Below, piece after piece: positions 1 to 6,278 of a DNA stretch of 9,088 bases (its first letter is position 1; the number at the start of each line of letters is the position of its first letter). The notes below the pieces were generated by a model that saw nothing but the letters and a program-made list of their open reading frames with translations, was not told the origin of the DNA and ran no database searches. This DNA comes from an uncultured Clostridia bacterium. GTDB taxonomy: Bacteria > Bacillota > Clostridia > TANB77 > CAG-508. Where the stretch lies: the NCBI GenBank assembly GCA_934169535.1, contig CAKPOC010000044.1, positions 1-9,088 on the forward strand, read 5' to 3'. A program made the translations under genes and the position numbers.

Positions 1-605
1 ATGCAATGCTAACCTTTCATGAAGTATATGCGTCTTCTGCTTGTGAGCTTGTAACAGAACTTATAGAATATTCAGAGCAAGAAATGAAATTAACTACAGA
101 AGAGGTAGAAGCTTTATATGCAGGAATAATGATGGATACAAAAAACTTTACATTTAAAACAGGTGTAAGAACATTTGAAGCAGCAGCATATTTAAGAAAA
201 TGTGGAGTTGATATAATAAAGGTAAAAAAATGGTTCCAAAGTGATTTAGAAACATATAATAAAATCTCCGAAATAGTAGCAAATTCTGAAATAATAGACG
301 AAAATATTGCAGTTGCAATTTATGACAAAGAAGACCAAGACACAAATATAATTTGTGCAAAAGCAGCTGATGAATTATTAACAATAAGTAATATAACAGC
401 TTCTTTTGTAATAGGTAAAAATGGAGAAAAAGTTTATATTAGCGGTAGATCAATTGGAGATATAAATGTTCAATTAATATTAGAAAAATTAGGTGGCGGA
501 GGTCACATTACAGTAGCTGGAGCTCAGCTAGAAGGAATGACAAAAGAAGAAGTAAAGCAAGAGTTAATAATTAGAATTAATGAATATTTTGCAGAAATAT
601 CATAA
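1..605 (+). CDS. gdpP: Cyclic-di-AMP phosphodiesterase GdpP, C-terminal part (5' end outside window)
   Basis: This is the last 201 or so residues of a DHH/DHHA1 phosphodiesterase that hydrolyses c-di-AMP to pApA at the membrane. The reading frame is open to the window edge, with the first full codon at position 3. The ATG at 6 is therefore internal and the PAS, GGDEF-like and DHH-motif regions lie upstream. What remains shows the GdpP signature YASSxxELVTEL, the conserved metal-site stretch MMDTKNF with RTFEAAAYLR after it (about residues 42-65 counted from position 6), and the DHHA1 glycine motif LGGGGH near residue 162. The pattern and the following rplI-dnaB match the yybT(gdpP)-rplI-dnaC cluster of Bacillus. 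NrnA-type nanoRNases share the DHHA1 fold but lack the YASS and DTKNF context. The stop is TAA at 603-605. Confidence 0.92.
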   Translation, partial: AMLTFHEVYASSACELVTELIEYSEQEMKLTTEEVEALYAGIMMDTKNFTFKTGVRTFEAAAYLRKCGVDIIKVKKWFQSDLETYNKISEIVANSEIIDENIAVAIYDKEDQDTNIICAKAADELLTISNITASFVIGKNGEKVYISGRSIGDINVQLILEKLGGGGHITVAGAQLEGMTKEEVKQELIIRINEYFAEIS

Positions 606-612
606 TCAAAAG

Positions 613-655
613 AGGAAAATAGCAAAAGTTTAAGTATTGCTATTTCCTATGTTTT
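613..655 (+). terminator. Weak terminator-like stem-loop after gdpP
   Basis: An arm at 613-625 pairs with 637-648 as 12 bp with one bulged A and an 11-nt loop. A short run of four T follows at 652-655. The stem is A+T-rich and the T-run is poor, so termination would be partial. It may attenuate read-through from gdpP into rplI or protect a 3' end. The right arm overlaps a possible rplI promoter. Confidence 0.4.
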
Positions 656-665
656 AGAGTAAAAT
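637..665 (+). promoter_or_regulatory. Candidate sigma-A promoter for rplI-dnaB
   Basis: TTGCTA (637-642) and TAAAAT (660-665) are separated by 17 bp, giving 4/6 and 5/6 matches to the vegetative consensus. It sits about 35 bp upstream of the rplI start and would put an extra promoter within the cluster. In DNA this A+T-rich, such matches arise by chance, so this is tentative. Confidence 0.35.
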
Positions 666-700
666 ATTAATACAGTAGTTAAGGAGGAAAATATTTAATT

Positions 701-1147
701 ATGAAAGTAATATTATTAGCAGATATAAAAGGTGTAGGTAAAAAGGATCAAGTAATGGAAGCTTCAGATGGATACGCAAGAAATTATTTATTACCAAAAA
801 AATTAGCAGTTGAAGCAAATACAGAAAATATGTCAAAATTAAAATCTAGAAATGAATCAAAACAATTTAAGAAAGATACAGAAAAGGCAAAAGCAGAAGA
901 AATTGCTAAAAAATTAAAAGGAATAATGCTTAAAGTTCAAGTAAAAGCAGGCGAAAACGGAAAAATATTTGGAGGAGTTACTGCAAAAGAAATTTCTGAA
1001 GGGTTAAAAAAACAGTACAATATAGAAGTAGATAAAAAGAAAATAATGCTAAATGAAACAATAAAAACAATTGGAACATTTACAATTGATATTAAGCTAT
1101 ATGAAGGAGTAATAGGCAAACTAAAAATAGACATAATAGCATCTTAA
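701..1147 (+). CDS. rplI: 50S ribosomal protein L9 (bL9)
   Basis: This encodes a 148-residue protein, the normal length for bacterial bL9, which binds 23S rRNA near the L1 stalk base and helps maintain reading frame. The N-terminal domain carries the family signature: GVGKK, then VMEASDGYARNYLLPKKLA (about residues 11-37). A long lysine- and glutamate-rich helix (about residues 40-75) links it to the C-terminal domain (about 76-148), which contains GKIFGGVTAKEI. The ATG at 701 follows AAGGAGG at 681-687 with a 13-nt gap, slightly long but the best start because the protein begins exactly at the conserved MKVILL. The gene lies 95 nt after gdpP and 18 nt before dnaB, so it is probably cotranscribed with the helicase. 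Confidence 0.97.
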   Translation: MKVILLADIKGVGKKDQVMEASDGYARNYLLPKKLAVEANTENMSKLKSRNESKQFKKDTEKAKAEEIAKKLKGIMLKVQVKAGENGKIFGGVTAKEISEGLKKQYNIEVDKKKIMLNETIKTIGTFTIDIKLYEGVIGKLKIDIIAS

Positions 1148-1165
1148 AAAGAAGGGAAACAAAAA

Positions 1166-2509
1166 ATGGAGCTAGGAAAAATTCCACCACAGGATATAGA
1201 AGCAGAGCAAGCTGTAATAGGTAGTATGCTAACAGACCAAGAAGCGGTAACATCTGCAGTAGAAACATTAAAACCAGATGATTTTTACAGAGAAGACAAT
1301 AAAATAATATATTCTGCATTATTAAATTTGTATAATAAAGCGCAACCAATAGATATTATAACATTAAAATCAGAGCTTTCGTCAATGGGAAAATTAGATG
1401 CAGTAGGTGGCCTAGAATATATAGCTGAACTTCCAGAAAAAGTACCTACTACATCAAATGTAGATAGATATATTAAAATTGTCGAAGAAAAAGCGATGCT
1501 AAGGAATTTAATAAAAGCAGGAAATGACATAATAGATTTAGGTTATGAACAAACTGATGAAGTTGAAGATATAATGGACGAAGCTGAAAAGAAAATTTTT
1601 AATGTTGTTCAAAAAAAAGATCAAAATATTGGCTTTACTTCAATTTCAGATGTACTAGTAGAATCATTTACAAAGCTTGAAGAACTTTATAATAGTAAGC
1701 AAACAATAACGGGAATTCCAACAGGTTTTACCGACTTAGACAGAAAAACAGCAGGACTTCACGGATCAGAACTAATACTAGTTGCTGCAAGACCTGCTAT
1801 GGGTAAATCTGCATTTGCATTAAACATAGGAACATATGCTGCAACAAAAGCAAAAGTACCTGTTGCAATATTCAACCTAGAAATGTCTAAGGACCAGCTT
1901 GCAAACAGAATTTTATGTAGTGAAGCATTAGTAGATAGTAATCACGTAAAAACAGGAGAGCTCACAGATGAAGAACTTGCAAAACTTGCTGAGACATCAG
2001 GAGAGCTTGCGCAAGCACCAATATACATATGTGATACGCCGGGAATTTCAGTAATGGAAATAAGAGCAAGATGTAGGAAGCTAAAGCTAGAAAAAAATAT
2101 AGGTTTAATAATAATAGATTATTTGCAGTTAATTCAAGGAAGTGCAAAAAATGCGAATAACAGGGTTCAAGAAATTGCGGAAATAAGTAGATCATTAAAA
2201 ATTTTAGCAAAAGAATTAGATGTTCCAGTAATTGCTTTATCACAGCTATCAAGAGCTGTTGAATCAAGAGATGATCACAGACCAATGCTTTCAGATTTAC
2301 GTGAATCTGGATCTATCGAGCAGGACGCAGATATAGTAATGTTCTTATACAGGGATGATTACTATAATCCAGAAGATTCAAAGAAGAAAAATATAGCAGA
2401 AGTAATTATAGCAAAACAAAGAGCTGGTGAAACAGGAACAGTAGAACTTGCATGGGTAGGACAATATACTAAGTTTGGAAATCTTGCAAAATTTAATGGA
2501 CAAGAATAA
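1166..2509 (+). CDS. dnaB: Replicative DNA helicase DnaB (DnaC in Bacillus naming)
   Basis: This encodes the 447-residue hexameric 5'-3' helicase that unwinds DNA at the replication fork and works with primase. The N-terminal all-helical DnaB domain begins IPPQDIEAEQAVIGSML (about residues 6-22) and spans roughly residues 8-108. The RecA-like ATPase domain covers about 175-440. Within it, Walker A reads RPAMGKS (K214, S215), Walker B reads LIIIDYLQL (D318), and the conserved SDLRESGSIEQDADIVMFLYR and KQRAGETGTVELAW blocks follow. Length and motif order are normal, and no intein interrupts the P-loop. The ATG at 1166 follows GAAGGGA at 1151-1157. The stop TAA lies inside the ribosome site of the next gene, which suggests translational coupling with tilS. 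Confidence 0.97.
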   Translation: MELGKIPPQDIEAEQAVIGSMLTDQEAVTSAVETLKPDDFYREDNKIIYSALLNLYNKAQPIDIITLKSELSSMGKLDAVGGLEYIAELPEKVPTTSNVDRYIKIVEEKAMLRNLIKAGNDIIDLGYEQTDEVEDIMDEAEKKIFNVVQKKDQNIGFTSISDVLVESFTKLEELYNSKQTITGIPTGFTDLDRKTAGLHGSELILVAARPAMGKSAFALNIGTYAATKAKVPVAIFNLEMSKDQLANRILCSEALVDSNHVKTGELTDEELAKLAETSGELAQAPIYICDTPGISVMEIRARCRKLKLEKNIGLIIIDYLQLIQGSAKNANNRVQEIAEISRSLKILAKELDVPVIALSQLSRAVESRDDHRPMLSDLRESGSIEQDADIVMFLYRDDYYNPEDSKKKNIAEVIIAKQRAGETGTVELAWVGQYTKFGNLAKFNGQE

Positions 2510-2513
2510 GGAG
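2507..2513 (+). promoter_or_regulatory. Ribosome binding site that fixes the TTG start of tilS
   Basis: TAAGGAG overlaps the dnaB stop codon (TAA, 2507-2509) and lies 8 nt upstream of the TTG at 2522. No in-frame ATG lies near enough upstream of the conserved PP-loop, so this site selects the TTG and ties tilS translation to dnaB. Confidence 0.75.
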
Positions 2514-2521
2514 ATAGAAAA

Positions 2522-3514
2522 TTGCTACTAGCAAAAATAGAAAATACAATAAAAAAATATAATTTAATTAAGCCACACGATATTATCGTTGTGGCTGTTT
2601 CTGGTGGGCCGGATTCTATGTGCTTACTAGATTCTCTACTAAAATTAAAGAAAAAATTACAAATAGATGAAATAGCAGTAGCTCATTTAAATCATATGTT
2701 AAGAGATGAGGCTACGAGCGAAACGCAATATGTAGAAGAATATTGTAAAAAGAATAACATAAAGTTTTTTTGCAAATATGTAGACATAAATAAAATTTCT
2801 AAAACTTGCAAAATAGGAACTGAAGAAGCGGGAAGAATAGAAAGATATGCTTTTTTTGACGAAGTAGTAAAAGAAGTAAATGCAAATAAAATTGCAATAG
2901 CACATAATAAAAAGGACAATTGCGAAACAGTTCTTATGCACATGATGAGAGGAAGCGGACTTGCAGGTCTTAGTGGAATAAAGCCTTTTAGCCAAAATTA
3001 TATAAGACCGCTTATAGATTGCTCAAGAGATGAAATTGAAAAATATTGTGAAGAAAACAAATTAAACCCTAAATTTGATAAATCAAATAATGACAATACA
3101 TACACTAGAAATCGAATAAGAAATGAGCTAATTCCATATATAGAAAAAGAGTTTAATCCTAATATAGTGGACACTCTAAAAAGACTTTCTGAAGTTGTGC
3201 AAGACACAGAAGAATATATGAAGAAGATTACCAATAATGCAATACAGAGTATTGTAATTGAAAAAAATGAAAATAATATAGTAGCAGATTTAAAAAAATT
3301 TAATAGTTTAGAAAAAATAATAAAATCTAGAATTATATTAGAGTTTTCAAATAGTTTGCTTCGAACAACTAAGGGGATAGAAAAAGTAAACATAGAAGAT
3401 ATTATAAAATTATGTTCTAATAATATAGGAAATAAATTCATAATGCCTAATAAAAATTTTAAAGTATTAGTGAATAACGGGAAAATTTATTTTGGAAAAT
3501 CTAATTTGAAATAA
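2522..3514 (+). CDS. tilS: tRNA(Ile)-lysidine synthetase, short form
   Basis: TilS uses ATP and lysine to change cytidine 34 of the CAU-anticodon tRNA-Ile to lysidine, switching it from AUG to AUA decoding. This is essential in a genome that uses ATA heavily, as this one does. The N-terminal ATP-pyrophosphatase domain carries the PP-loop VAVSGGPDS (SGGPDS at residues 27-32), HLNHMLR (about 58-64), EEAGRIERY (about residue 103) and the later NCETVLMHMMRGSGLAGLSGI block. The middle domain ends near GNKFIMP. At 330 residues it lacks the roughly 100-residue C-terminal TilS domain of Bacillus (472 aa) and E. coli (432 aa) enzymes, and resembles the short Aquifex type. The DNA after the stop is rich in stops in every frame, so a recent frameshift is unlikely. 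Translation starts at TTG. Confidence 0.93.
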   Translation: MLLAKIENTIKKYNLIKPHDIIVVAVSGGPDSMCLLDSLLKLKKKLQIDEIAVAHLNHMLRDEATSETQYVEEYCKKNNIKFFCKYVDINKISKTCKIGTEEAGRIERYAFFDEVVKEVNANKIAIAHNKKDNCETVLMHMMRGSGLAGLSGIKPFSQNYIRPLIDCSRDEIEKYCEENKLNPKFDKSNNDNTYTRNRIRNELIPYIEKEFNPNIVDTLKRLSEVVQDTEEYMKKITNNAIQSIVIEKNENNIVADLKKFNSLEKIIKSRIILEFSNSLLRTTKGIEKVNIEDIIKLCSNNIGNKFIMPNKNFKVLVNNGKIYFGKSNLK

Positions 3515-3524
3515 TTAAAAAGTA

Positions 3525-3553
3525 TTGAATTTAGTATAATTCTATGATATATT
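3525..3553 (+). promoter_or_regulatory. Candidate sigma-A promoter for ftsH
   Basis: TTGAAT (3525-3530) and TATATT (3548-3553) are 17 bp apart, in the 85-nt gap between tilS and ftsH. A perfect TATAAT also occurs at 3535-3540, but its matching upstream box (TAATTA, 3512-3517) is poor. One of the two probably gives ftsH its own start point. Without mapping, the choice is uncertain. Confidence 0.35.
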
Positions 3554-3599
3554 TTCAGGTAGCAAAAATATAGCAAGCAATGACAAAGGAGGAAATATT

Positions 3600-5414
3600 T
3601 TGAAAAAAAGTATAAAAACATTAGCGGTATGGCTAATAATAGGAATAATATTGGTAGTGTCAATTTCAGCAATTTATGATAATATGAACACAAAACTTGC
3701 ATATTCAGAGTTGGTTTCAAAAATAGAGGCTGGAAATGTAGAAGAAATTGCAATTAATGCAAGTGGAACATCTGCAATTGTAAAAGTTAAAAATGATAAT
3801 ATAGAAAAGCAGGTAAACATTCCAAGTGTGGAAAGTTTAATGAACAATGTAGAAACACAAATGAAAGATGGTTCAATAAAAGTAACACAAGAATCTGAAT
3901 CTTTATGGTCAGTTGCATTAACATTTTTAACACCTATAGGTATTGCAATTATATTCTTTATATTCTGGTTCTTTATAATGGGTGGAGTTGCAAATAGTCA
4001 AGGCGGAAATAAAACAATGACTTTTGGAAAAAGTAAGGCAAGAGTACTAAACCCAACAGATAAAAACAAAGTTACATTTGATGATGTAGCAGGTGTTGAT
4101 GAGGAAAAAGAAGAATTAGAAGAAATTGTAGAATTCTTAAAAAATCCTAATAAATTCACAGAGATGGGAGCTCATATTCCAAAGGGAGTATTATTAGTAG
4201 GTCAACCAGGAACAGGAAAAACACTTCTTGCAAAAGCTGTTGCAGGAGAAGCGGGAGTGCCATTCTTCATAATAAGTGGTTCAGACTTTGTTGAAATGTT
4301 CGTTGGTGTTGGTGCATCAAGAGTTAGAGACTTATTTGAAGAAGCAAAAAAGAAAGCTCCTTGCATAGTATTTATAGATGAAATAGATGCAGTAGGACGT
4401 CAAAGAGGTGCTGGCCTTGGTGGAGGTCATGATGAAAGAGAGCAAACATTAAATCAACTATTAGTTGAAATGGATGGATTTGCTGCAAACGAAGGTGTTA
4501 TAGTTTTAGCAGCTACTAACAGACCAGATGTGTTAGATAAAGCATTATTAAGACCTGGAAGATTTGACAGACAAATAGTAGTAGGACTTCCAGATGTAAA
4601 AGCAAGAGAACAAATACTAGAAGTTCATTCAAGAAAGAAAAAGCTTGCAGATGACGTAAACTTAAAAATAATAGCAAGAAATACTGCAGGATTTTCTGGT
4701 GCAGACCTAGAAAATGTTTTAAACGAAGCAGCATTATTAGCAGCTCGTAGAAACTTAAAAGAAATAACAGAAAGAGAAATAGAAGATGCCATGGTTAAAG
4801 TAACTATGGGACCAGAAAAAACAACAAGAGTAAGAAGTGAAAAAGAAAAACGTTTAGTAGCTTACCACGAAGCAGGTCATGCTGTAGTTAGCAGATTTTT
4901 ACCTACACAAGATGCTGTTCATGAAATATCAATTGTTCCTAGAGGTATGGCTGGAGGTTACACAATGTATCAACCGACAGAAGATAAATCATTTATGTCA
5001 AGAACAGAAATGATAGAGCAAATAATATCACTTTTAGGTGGAAGAGCTTCAGAAGCACTTATATTAGATGATATTTCTACAGGTGCAAGCAATGATATAG
5101 AAAGAGCAACAAAAATTGCAAAATCTATGGTAACAAAATATGGAATGAGTTCAAAACTTGGAACAATAACACTTGGATCTTCACAAGAAGAAGTTTTTTT
5201 AGGTAGAGATTTTGCACAAGAGAAAACTTATTCAGAAGCAACAGCAGCTTTAATAGACGAAGAAATGAAAAAAATAATTGATGGCTGCTACAATAGAGCA
5301 ATTCAAATTTTAAGAGAAAACGAATCAAAACTTCATAGTGTAGCAAAAGTTTTACTTGAAAAAGAAAAAATAACAGGAGAAGAATTCGAGGCAATTTTTA
5401 CAACAGAGCAATAA
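3600..5414 (+). CDS. ftsH: ATP-dependent zinc metalloprotease FtsH
   Basis: FtsH is a hexameric membrane-bound AAA+ protease that degrades misfolded membrane proteins and short-lived regulators. This 604-residue protein has a first membrane helix at about 7-25, an extracytoplasmic domain at about 28-100 and a second helix at about 104-127. The AAA module follows: Walker A GQPGTGKT (201-208), pore loop FVG (234-236), Walker B FIDEID (D260, E261), and the second region of homology with arginine fingers R321 and R324. The peptidase has the zinc motif HEAGH (423-427), with D499 in STGASND at the position of the third ligand. Every key residue is present. Translation starts at TTG 3600, 6 nt after AAAGGAGGA (3585-3593). 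In Bacillus hprT sits between tilS and ftsH; here it is missing. The gene may be transcribed both with the block and from its own promoter. Confidence 0.97.
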   Translation: MKKSIKTLAVWLIIGIILVVSISAIYDNMNTKLAYSELVSKIEAGNVEEIAINASGTSAIVKVKNDNIEKQVNIPSVESLMNNVETQMKDGSIKVTQESESLWSVALTFLTPIGIAIIFFIFWFFIMGGVANSQGGNKTMTFGKSKARVLNPTDKNKVTFDDVAGVDEEKEELEEIVEFLKNPNKFTEMGAHIPKGVLLVGQPGTGKTLLAKAVAGEAGVPFFIISGSDFVEMFVGVGASRVRDLFEEAKKKAPCIVFIDEIDAVGRQRGAGLGGGHDEREQTLNQLLVEMDGFAANEGVIVLAATNRPDVLDKALLRPGRFDRQIVVGLPDVKAREQILEVHSRKKKLADDVNLKIIARNTAGFSGADLENVLNEAALLAARRNLKEITEREIEDAMVKVTMGPEKTTRVRSEKEKRLVAYHEAGHAVVSRFLPTQDAVHEISIVPRGMAGGYTMYQPTEDKSFMSRTEMIEQIISLLGGRASEALILDDISTGASNDIERATKIAKSMVTKYGMSSKLGTITLGSSQEEVFLGRDFAQEKTYSEATAALIDEEMKKIIDGCYNRAIQILRENESKLHSVAKVLLEKEKITGEEFEAIFTTEQ

Positions 5415-5447
5415 ATTCTTAAATTACCACGATAGGAAGGAATAAAA

Positions 5448-5786
5448 GTGATACTAATTATAATTATTATATTAATATTTATAATAATTTCATTAATTGC
5501 ATTTTCAATTATGCAATTACAAATTGCGGGTATAGAGGTAAAAGACTTTTGGTCATTTATAAAAGCAAATGAAAGTCTAGACAAATTATACATTTTTTCA
5601 AAAAAATATAATAAAATGTCACCTCAAGAAAAAGTAATATTTTTACTTGAAACAGAAAAAATGTCAAACGCATTTGAAAAAATTCCTGAAATGGTGTGGG
5701 AAGATGAATATTCAAAATATAGAGATATAATGGATGTTTATAGAGAAATAAAAGTAGAACGTTGGAAAGAAAATTCAAAAAAATAA
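5448..5786 (+). CDS. Small membrane-anchored protein of unknown function
   Basis: I do not recognise a family for this 112-residue protein. It starts with a very hydrophobic, isoleucine-rich helix (about residues 1-22) followed by MQLQIAGIEV. The rest (about 30-112) is a charged, soluble, mainly helical region with many lysines, glutamates and tryptophans and no cysteines. The topology is probably a single N-terminal anchor with the soluble part in the cytoplasm, but this is inferred from charge only. The GTG start at 5448 is 6 nt after AGGAAGGA (5434-5441). It lies 33 nt after ftsH with no terminator between, so the two are very likely cotranscribed. That makes an FtsH substrate, partner or adaptor conceivable. 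It is the last gene of the block, and its stop codon touches the terminator stem. Good ribosome site and operon position support it as real. Confidence 0.8.
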   Translation: MILIIIIILIFIIISLIAFSIMQLQIAGIEVKDFWSFIKANESLDKLYIFSKKYNKMSPQEKVIFLLETEKMSNAFEKIPEMVWEDEYSKYRDIMDVYREIKVERWKENSKK

Positions 5787-5830
5787 AAATAAAAACACAA
5801 AAGTCTAAGAGATTTTTGTGTTTTTATTTT
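5786..5830. terminator. Bidirectional intrinsic terminator between convergent genes
   Basis: A perfect 17-bp inverted repeat pairs 5786-5802 with 5814-5830 across an 11-nt loop. On the plus strand the right arm ends in T-rich sequence, and on the minus strand the stem is followed by a T-run (plus-strand A-run 5778-5789). It can therefore stop the ftsH block and the HTH gene from opposite sides. The stem contains only two or three G:C pairs. The right arm also encodes the last residues of the HTH protein. Confidence 0.8.
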
Positions 5831-6065
5831 GTCCTTCAGAATTATCAGAAGAATCATCTGAATTGTTATCATTAAATTTAAAAATATCATTTGGAGTACA
5901 ATCAAGCAAATTACACAATTTTTCAATAGTTCCAAATTTTATTCCACTTGTTTTATTTTCTATCATATCCGAAACTGTCTTGTAATCACTGTGCATATTT
6001 TGAACTAACCAATATTTTGTTTTATTACGTTTTTTTAGCATTTCTTTTACATTTAAATGTAACAT
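5805..6065 (-). CDS. Small Cro/CI-type helix-turn-helix transcriptional regulator
   Basis: The product is 86 residues if it starts at the ATG (6065-6063), which I prefer. A TTG four codons upstream (6077) lies inside the Shine-Dalgarno sequence GGAGG and is unlikely to be used. Residues 5-62 match the small XRE/Cro-type HTH proteins of Firmicutes (HTH_26-like). The pattern includes LKKRNKTKYWLVQNM, then TVSDMIENKT as the recognition region, then FGTIEKLCNLLDCTPNDIF as the closing helices. The tail (about 63-86) is rich in Asn, Ser and Asp and looks disordered. No ligand or dimerisation domain is visible. It is divergent from the pilin-leader gene across a 213-bp intergenic region, so control of that gene, itself or both is the natural guess. 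The stop TAG falls in the terminator loop. Confidence 0.88.
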   Translation of the reverse strand: MLHLNVKEMLKKRNKTKYWLVQNMHSDYKTVSDMIENKTSGIKFGTIEKLCNLLDCTPNDIFKFNDNNSDDSSDNSEGQNKNTKIS

Positions 6066-6068
6066 AGG

Positions 6069-6077
6069 CTCCTCCAA
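6069..6077 (-). promoter_or_regulatory. Ribosome binding site that fixes the ATG start of the HTH gene
   Basis: Read on the minus strand, TTGGAGGAG runs from 6077 to 6069. GGAGG (6075-6071) is 5 nt before the ATG at 6065. The in-frame TTG at 6077 overlaps this site, which argues that the shorter 86-residue form is the real product. Confidence 0.7.
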
Positions 6078-6095
6078 GTATAAAAATTTACATAC

Positions 6096-6124
6096 ATTAT
6101 ATAAAAAAATTTTATAAAAAATAA
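6096..6124 (-). promoter_or_regulatory. Candidate promoter of the HTH gene
   Basis: On the minus strand a perfect TATAAT lies at 6101-6096. The box 17 bp upstream is only TTATTT (6124-6119). The predicted start point would be near 6089, giving a leader of about 24 nt. The upstream box overlaps the left TAACTAG repeat, so autoregulation is possible. Confidence 0.4.
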
Positions 6125-6174
6125 CTAGGATATGCCTTGACTAAGTTACAACCATATACTATAATTTTAACTAG
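6122..6174. repeat. TAACTAG direct repeat bracketing the divergent promoters (possible operators)
   Basis: TAACTAG occurs at 6122-6128 and again at 6168-6174, 46 bp apart from start to start. The left copy overlaps the upstream box of the HTH promoter and the right copy covers the predicted start point of the pilin-leader gene. A 7-bp match in A+T-rich DNA can be chance, so the placement is the main argument. Confidence 0.3.
6137..6165 (+). promoter_or_regulatory. Near-consensus sigma-A promoter of the pilin-leader gene
   Basis: TTGACT (6137-6142) and TATAAT (6160-6165) are 17 bp apart, an 11 of 12 match to the vegetative consensus with ideal spacing. It is the strongest promoter in the window. 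Transcription would start near 6172 and leave a leader of about 107 nt before the ATG at 6279. Confidence 0.8.
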
Positions 6175-6278
6175 ATAAAAAATTATATATAGAAAAATTT
6201 TCTCTTAAGTAAAATAAACACAATTGAATAAATCTTCTAACATTTGGAGAAAATGTAGTAAACAACGGAGGAAAAAAT
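6172..6278 (+). other. Leader (5' UTR) of the pilin-leader gene
   Basis: This A+T-rich untranslated stretch has only minor structure: a near-palindrome AGAAAAATTTTCT (6191-6203) and a 6-bp stem ACATTT/AAATGT with a 5-nt loop near 6240-6256. GGAGG at 6267-6271 lies 7 nt before the start codon. I see no known riboswitch or T-box, and no upstream reading frame worth calling. Confidence 0.5.

Noticed and set aside
6..8. ATG at 6 as the start of a short DHHA1 protein
   Set aside because: The frame is open to the window edge and the residues match the middle of GdpP, so the gene is cut by the window.
1780..2130. Intein in DnaB
   Set aside because: dnaB is a frequent intein host, but Walker A and Walker B lie at normal spacing and the protein has normal length.
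2998..3441. 147-codon open frame on the minus strand opposite tilS
   Set aside because: It is a hydrophobic, Ile/Phe/Ser/Leu-rich shadow of A+T-rich coding DNA with no clear ribosome site or recognisable domain.
3535..3540. Perfect TATAAT as the main ftsH promoter
   Set aside because: The box 17 bp upstream (TAATTA) is a poor -35, so the TTGAAT/TATATT pair is preferred, though this hexamer may still contribute.
3440..3599. Frameshift that cut off the TilS C-terminal domain
   Set aside because: No frame after the stop continues with TilS-like sequence, and ftsH with its ribosome site begins after 85 nt.
6066..6077. Longer HTH protein that starts at TTG 6077
   Set aside because: The TTG lies in the Shine-Dalgarno sequence of the ATG at 6065, and the family homology begins right after that ATG.
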